Positions 4,974 through 8,836 of a stretch of 8,836 bases of DNA are shown one piece after another. Position 1 is the first letter of the stretch. Each line of letters begins with the position of its first letter. Both the position numbers and the translations under genes were made by a program. The notes beneath the pieces are model-generated. The model saw nothing but the letters and a program-made list of their open reading frames with translations. It did not search any database and was not told the DNA's origin. Location of the stretch: NCBI GenBank assembly GCA_017515925.1, contig JAFWEB010000067.1:1-8836 (forward strand), read 5' to 3'. Source of the stretch: Candidatus Saccharimonadota bacterium (GTDB lineage Bacteria; Patescibacteriota; Saccharimonadia; Saccharimonadales; Saccharimonadaceae).

Positions 4974-6743
4974 ATGGAACAGATTGTAGAGAAAATTAAA
5001 GAAGTGGCAAAACGCGTCCTAGGAGACGAGATTTACAATGCTTTACCACCAAATTACATTGAAGTCAGCCCAGCACCAAAAGATACCGGTGCAGATTACG
5101 CTTCTAGCGCCGCGATGAAATTATTTGGTCAGATGAAATCGAGCGGTGCTACGACATCCGAAACTATCAAATCCCCACGCGATCTCGCCGAGACAATCAA
5201 AAAGTTAGTCGAAGAAGACGAAGGCTTTCCTTTCTCAATTGAAATTGCTGGTCCAGGATTTCTGAATTTTATATCAAGAGACGAATATTGGAAACAAATC
5301 CTAGCCAAATATAGCGATAATTTTGCAGAAAATATATCATATCGTGTATATTCTGGCAAACAGGTTATTTGTGAATTCTCTGATCCAAATCCATTCAAGG
5401 TGCTCCATGTTGGTCATCTCTACACTTCTATTATGGGGGAGTCTATCTCTCGTTTGGTTGAATTTGCCGGTGGCAAAGTGATCCGTGCAAACTTTGGTGG
5501 TGATGTTGGTCTACATGTAGCTAAGACGATTTATGCCTTAATGAAAAAAGATTTAAAGGCCAAAGATTTAGCAAAGCCAGAGGATATTGGCAAGATTTCT
5601 CTTTGTTATGTTGATGGAACTCGCGACTACGAAGAAAACGAAAACGCCAAAGAAAAAATCACCGAGCTAAACCGCCTGATTTACGAAATTGCCGACGCCG
5701 GACCTGACAAAATCTATCCAGATAATACCTATCCAAAAGAAGTAGCCGAACTATATTGGGCTGGCCGCACATTGAGCTACAAATACTTTGATGATTTCTA
5801 TGCTCGTGTGGGAGTGAAGTTTGACAAGTATTATCCAGAATCCACCGTAGCCAAACGTGGCAAAAAAGAAGTCGAAGATCACATTGGTACAGTTTACGAA
5901 ATGAGCAACGGCGCCGTCATCTTCCCAGGCGAAAAATACGATTTGCATACCCGTGTATTTATTAATAACGAGGGTTTACCAACCTACGAAGCAAAAGATG
6001 TAGGATTAATTTTTACCAAATGGGACGATTATCATTTTGACCAATCTATCGTGATTACCGGAAATGATATTATCGACTATATGAAAGTTGTGCTTTGCTC
6101 TATCAGTCAATTTGCGCCAGATCTTCCAGCTCGCACCAAGCATATCACCCATGGCAATGTGAGACTTCCTGGCAACGAAAAGATGTCTAGTAGAAAAGGC
6201 AACTTTATCAAAGCAGTTGATGTGTTAGACGAAGTAGAAGATGCACTTGGTAACCTTGGCAAGACTCCAGAAATACACAAGATTTCTATGGGTGCTATCA
6301 AATACGCATTCCTAAAATACAAGATCGGTGGCAATATCGAGTTTGAGGCCAAAGAAAGTGTTTCAATGACTGGCAACAGTGGTGTCTATCTGCAATATTC
6401 TGGTGTACGCGCCAAAAAAGTCCTAGCCGCCGCAGCCACTGCCAAGCGTGCCGAGCGTACTACCGAAGCACCAGAATGGAAACTAAACCAATACGAAAAA
6501 TCTCTTATCCGCGAACTCGACCAATACCGCTTAGTACTAAAGGAAGCAGTGGGCGAGCTAGCCCCACACAAAGTCGCAAATTACCTCTATGATTTATCAC
6601 AGGAATTCTCTAGATTCTATGAACATTCCAAAGTAATCGGTAGCGACTGGGAAAAGGAAAGATTGGAAATTGTTAAGACATATTTGAATGTACTAGAACA
6701 CGGATTAAATATTTTGGGCATAGAAATCCCAGAGGAGATGTAA
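4974..6743 (+). CDS. argS: Arginyl-tRNA synthetase
   Basis: This class I synthetase attaches arginine to tRNA-Arg in the cytoplasm. The protein has 589 residues, within the normal range. The N-terminal tRNA-recognition (Add1-type) domain covers about 1-105 and contains IAGPGFLNF (91-99), a conserved ArgRS motif. The Rossmann catalytic domain carries the HIGH motif as HVGH (145-148) within DPNPFKVLHVGHL, and the second signature as KMSSRKGN (403-410). The KMSSRKGN form differs from E. coli ArgRS, which has no canonical KMSKS. The helical DALR anticodon-binding domain covers about 470-589 (VYLQYSGVRA onward). No residue looks missing. The ATG directly follows an extended -10 box, so translation probably starts on a leaderless message. 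The stop lies one base before the orn start, indicating cotranscription with orn and the next gene. Confidence 0.97.
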   Translation: MEQIVEKIKEVAKRVLGDEIYNALPPNYIEVSPAPKDTGADYASSAAMKLFGQMKSSGATTSETIKSPRDLAETIKKLVEEDEGFPFSIEIAGPGFLNFISRDEYWKQILAKYSDNFAENISYRVYSGKQVICEFSDPNPFKVLHVGHLYTSIMGESISRLVEFAGGKVIRANFGGDVGLHVAKTIYALMKKDLKAKDLAKPEDIGKISLCYVDGTRDYEENENAKEKITELNRLIYEIADAGPDKIYPDNTYPKEVAELYWAGRTLSYKYFDDFYARVGVKFDKYYPESTVAKRGKKEVEDHIGTVYEMSNGAVIFPGEKYDLHTRVFINNEGLPTYEAKDVGLIFTKWDDYHFDQSIVITGNDIIDYMKVVLCSISQFAPDLPARTKHITHGNVRLPGNEKMSSRKGNFIKAVDVLDEVEDALGNLGKTPEIHKISMGAIKYAFLKYKIGGNIEFEAKESVSMTGNSGVYLQYSGVRAKKVLAAAATAKRAERTTEAPEWKLNQYEKSLIRELDQYRLVLKEAVGELAPHKVANYLYDLSQEFSRFYEHSKVIGSDWEKERLEIVKTYLNVLEHGLNILGIEIPEEM

Positions 6744-6744
6744 A

Positions 6745-7302
6745 ATGGAAAAAGCAACATTACTTTGGATTGATCTAGAAATGACCGGGCTCGTCCCAGG
6801 AAAAGACAAGATCCTAGAGGTCGCCGCCATTGCAACTGATTGGAAATTCAACAAAATTGCCGAATACACTGGTATCGTGAAAGTACCAGAAAACTTGATG
6901 AAAGAACGAATGGTTGGTCCGTTTTGGGAGAAAAACAGCGAAAGCCGCGACGCTTTAATCAAACAAAATAATTCTGGCAAAGCCGTAGAAGAAATCGAGA
7001 ATGAATTACTTAAATTCATCGCAGATAATTTTGCCGAGCAAAGCATCCCGGGTGATGAAAAAGGGAAGGGAAAAATCATCCTAGCCGGCAACTCAATCCA
7101 CCAAGATCGCAAATTCATTGATATCGAAATGCCAAAACTCGCCGAGAGGTTACATTATCGCATGCTAGATGTGAGTGCATGGAAAGTATACTTTGAGGGG
7201 GCTCTAGGTAAAAAATTCATGAAACCAGAAGTGCACCGCGCACTCGATGATATCGAAGGAAGTATAGAGGAGATGAAATGGTATTTGACTTATCTAAAGT
7301 AA
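6745..7302 (+). CDS. orn: Oligoribonuclease (DEDDh 3'-5' exoribonuclease)
   Basis: Orn degrades very short RNAs (nanoRNA of 2-5 nt, chiefly dinucleotides) to mononucleotides, completing RNA decay. The protein has 185 residues, close to the 181 of E. coli Orn. The DEDDh set is complete: D10 and E12 in WIDLEMTGL, D121 in GNSIHQDRKF, and H164 and D169 in HRALDDIEGSIEEM. The GNSIxQDRxF block separates it from general exonucleases such as the DnaQ epsilon subunit. A GAGGAG (6732-6737) inside the end of argS precedes the ATG by 7 bases, and only one base separates the two genes, so translation is probably coupled. Its 3' end overlaps the next gene by 25 bases. Pairing with argS has no obvious biochemical reason and may simply reflect compaction. 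Confidence 0.96.
   Translation: MEKATLLWIDLEMTGLVPGKDKILEVAAIATDWKFNKIAEYTGIVKVPENLMKERMVGPFWEKNSESRDALIKQNNSGKAVEEIENELLKFIADNFAEQSIPGDEKGKGKIILAGNSIHQDRKFIDIEMPKLAERLHYRMLDVSAWKVYFEGALGKKFMKPEVHRALDDIEGSIEEMKWYLTYLK
7267..7272 (+). promoter_or_regulatory. Ribosome binding site inside orn for the downstream gene
   Basis: GAGGAG lies within the last codons of orn, 5 bases before the ATG at 7278. It supports that start and the 25-base overlap. Its sequence and context resemble the GAGGAG that precedes orn. Confidence 0.75.
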
Positions 7303-7643
7303 GCGGCATCGGCGAATACATAGAAGCCGAAGAAACTGTGGGCGAAGGCGACGACGCAGAAAAAATCACCGTCTACAAAGTTGCAACGCTCGACAAAGCA
7401 GACGTCGCAGATTCACCAGATTACGTAGATGAGGGTCCACGCGCATTTTTTGTAGAACGCAAAAACACCATCGAAGTCCGTACCGATGCAAAACTCCGAG
7501 ATCTGCTCCGCGAAAAATATGAAAGCGTAATGGAAAGTCGCTACTTTGGCCGTGGTGGTATAGAGATTGTCAACTCTGGTCAATTGGACGACAGCGAAAT
7601 CGAAGATCTAATCAGACTAAGCTACAATTTGACTAAAAATTAG
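7278..7643 (+). CDS. Small MmcQ/YjbR-like protein
   Basis: The protein has 121 residues, is acidic, and has no signal peptide or membrane segment. The C-terminal half (about 56-118) reads like the MmcQ/YjbR (DUF419) family: a strand AFFVER, then VRTDAKLRDLLREKY, a strand near GIEIV (94-98), and the closing LDDSEIEDLIRLSYNL (103-118), close to the usual LpdeelxeLixxSYxLv ending. The N-terminal half (GEYIEAEETVGEGDDAEKITVYKV) is less recognisable. Members are small cytoplasmic proteins with a fold also seen in DNA-binding proteins, but their role is poorly defined, so none is assigned here. The usual HxNKxHW stretch appears as SRYFGRGGIEI, so the conserved His and Trp are absent. The gene is translated from a site inside orn and belongs to the argS-orn run. 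Its stop codon overlaps that of valS on the other strand. Confidence 0.62.
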   Translation: MVFDLSKVSGIGEYIEAEETVGEGDDAEKITVYKVATLDKADVADSPDYVDEGPRAFFVERKNTIEVRTDAKLRDLLREKYESVMESRYFGRGGIEIVNSGQLDDSEIEDLIRLSYNLTKN

Positions 7644-8836
7644 ATTGCTTGGCGTTCTTGTTTGAGCCTATCGATTAGGGCTTCTTTTTCTGCGATTAGC
7701 TTGCGGGTTTCTTCCACGAGCTCAGCTGGAGCTTTATCGACATAATTTGGATTCATCATACGCATATTGAGATTGTCTAATTCGCGACCTACAGCCAAGA
7801 TTTTTTCGTCCAAAGATTCAGCATATTTGGCAACGACTTCAGCAGAAACATCTAGGTAGACTTCGTGGTTAGCAAGAGCCAGGCGAAGACCTCTTGGTTG
7901 ACCTTCTGTTGGAATCACTGATGATACACGAGTGAGTTGCTGAATCAAAATCTGATTATCATCGACAATGGAATCATCTCCATAAAGTAAGGCAACTTCG
8001 CCTCTCTTGAAATGTTTGTCTGCCTCAGCGAGTGCTTGGACAGTGCTGCGGGTGTGAGTGACAACATCCATTAATTTCTCAAAATTTTCTGCGCTAATTG
8101 GATCGTATTTGTAATCCTTTGGCCAACGCTGAGAGATCAATAGACCCTCGGTCCAGGAAAGATTCTGCCAAATTGCTTCTGTCACAAATGGCGCAAATGG
8201 ATGGAGCATAATCAAAATTGATTCTAGTGTAGATTGAAGCAATGGAACATTCTTATAAATCTTTTCAGTTTCTACAAACCAGTCAGCATACTCGTCCCAG
8301 ATTAGGGAATAGAGATTCTCTACGGCTTCGGCAAAACGATAGCCTTTCATCTCGGACTCTAGCGCCCACTTGGCTTCATTGATCTCGCGACAAATCCAAT
8401 CCTCGCCCATATTCTCGGTAGGTGGGTTTTCCATTTCGGCACGCTGAACTCTGATAGATGGTGCATCTGGCGCAACATCATTGTTTGCTTCGGCTGTTGC
8501 CTCCGCAGTTTCTTGTTTTTCCTCAACGATAGACTGGATAAATCTAGCTACGTTCCAGAGTTTATTACAGAGATTGCGGCCTGCTACTACAGATTGTTCT
8601 GAGAATGCCTGGTTCATACCAGCAGAGCGCCCGCGCAAAATACCCATGCGGAAAGCATCAGAGCCGTATTGAGTCACCATGTCTAGAGGGTTCAACACAT
8701 TGCCTTTGCTCTTGCTCATCTTCTGCCCATGCGCATCAAGCACTAATCCATGAAGATATACTTCTTTGAATGGAACTTCTTTTGTAACATATAGTCCCAT
8801 CATAATCATGCGGGCAACCCAAGCAAAGAGGATATC
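7640..8836 (-). CDS. valS: Valyl-tRNA synthetase, C-terminal part (5' end beyond the window)
   Basis: The frame is open from the right edge, giving 398 residues to the TAA at 7642-7640. The methionine at 8809 is internal: upstream codons continue as DILFAWVAR before MIMMG, a conserved ValRS stretch. KMSKSKGN (39-46) is the class I signature that positions ATP. A helical anticodon-binding domain follows, with NKLWNVARF (91-99), YRFAEAVENLY (166-176) and HPFAPFVTEAIW (212-223). The last 60 or so residues are charged and helical (ELVEETRKLIAEKEALIDRLK), matching the C-terminal coiled-coil arm of ValRS that grips tRNA. The HIGH motif and editing domain lie outside the window. A polar, Ala/Glu/Pro-rich linker (about 105-146) between the catalytic and anticodon domains is longer than usual. 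The enzyme charges tRNA-Val. The gene converges on the YjbR-like gene with a 4-base overlap. Confidence 0.96.
   Translation of the reverse strand, partial: DILFAWVARMIMMGLYVTKEVPFKEVYLHGLVLDAHGQKMSKSKGNVLNPLDMVTQYGSDAFRMGILRGRSAGMNQAFSEQSVVAGRNLCNKLWNVARFIQSIVEEKQETAEATAEANNDVAPDAPSIRVQRAEMENPPTENMGEDWICREINEAKWALESEMKGYRFAEAVENLYSLIWDEYADWFVETEKIYKNVPLLQSTLESILIMLHPFAPFVTEAIWQNLSWTEGLLISQRWPKDYKYDPISAENFEKLMDVVTHTRSTVQALAEADKHFKRGEVALLYGDDSIVDDNQILIQQLTRVSSVIPTEGQPRGLRLALANHEVYLDVSAEVVAKYAESLDEKILAVGRELDNLNMRMMNPNYVDKAPAELVEETRKLIAEKEALIDRLKQERQAI

Noticed and set aside
6705..7118. 137-residue minus-strand reading frame opposite orn
   Set aside because: It lies antisense to an intact, complete DEDDh exonuclease. 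The protein is Ser/Phe-rich shadow sequence with no recognisable family.
1..8836. Possible UGA recoding, because no gene here ends in TGA
   Set aside because: All seven visible stops are TAA or TAG, but the sample is small. No in-frame TGA interrupts any gene, so the standard code explains everything.
1..8836. Mobile elements, CRISPR arrays, tRNA/rRNA genes, toxin-antitoxin or defence systems
   Set aside because: I saw no transposase, integrase, spaced repeats, cloverleaf or paired small genes. The window is filled by conserved housekeeping genes.

Overview
The window looks like a housekeeping stretch of a small, streamlined bacterial genome of moderate GC. The likeliest source is the Candidate Phyla Radiation (Patescibacteria), probably Saccharibacteria (TM7). 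The reasons are the very tight packing, the short 84-residue GroES, the GroEL and ArgRS sequence style, a Mur ligase whose P-loop begins only about 40 residues in, and start codons placed directly after extended -10 boxes. This placement is inferred from family resemblance and was not tested by a search. The standard genetic code fits every gene.

Layout. (1) Positions 1-1125 hold two divergent cell-wall genes. One is the 5' end of a MurE-like Mur ligase on the minus strand. The other is a membrane-anchored M15/VanY-type D,D-carboxypeptidase on the plus strand. They share a compact two-way promoter. (2) Positions 1140-3093 hold the groES-groEL chaperonin operon behind a near-perfect CIRCE (HrcA) operator that overlaps the -35 box. 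(3) pyrG (CTP synthase) runs on the minus strand, tail to tail with groEL with one base between them. It has an unusual Ser/Arg-rich in-frame insertion over a GC-rich, hairpin-forming DNA segment. (4) A second divergent promoter region (4859-4973) drives pyrG leftward and the run argS-orn-(MmcQ/YjbR-like) rightward. The last gene starts inside orn. (5) valS enters from the right edge on the minus strand, and its stop codon overlaps that of the YjbR-like gene.

The genes cover peptidoglycan building and trimming, protein folding, nucleotide supply, aminoacylation with Arg and Val, and nanoRNA turnover. I see no mobile element, CRISPR array, tRNA, rRNA, toxin-antitoxin pair or defence cluster, and no stretch over 300 bases without a gene. 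I found no clear undescribed multi-gene system. The points worth following up are the pyrG insertion, the two-way promoter, the operator/-35 arrangement and the leaderless-looking starts.
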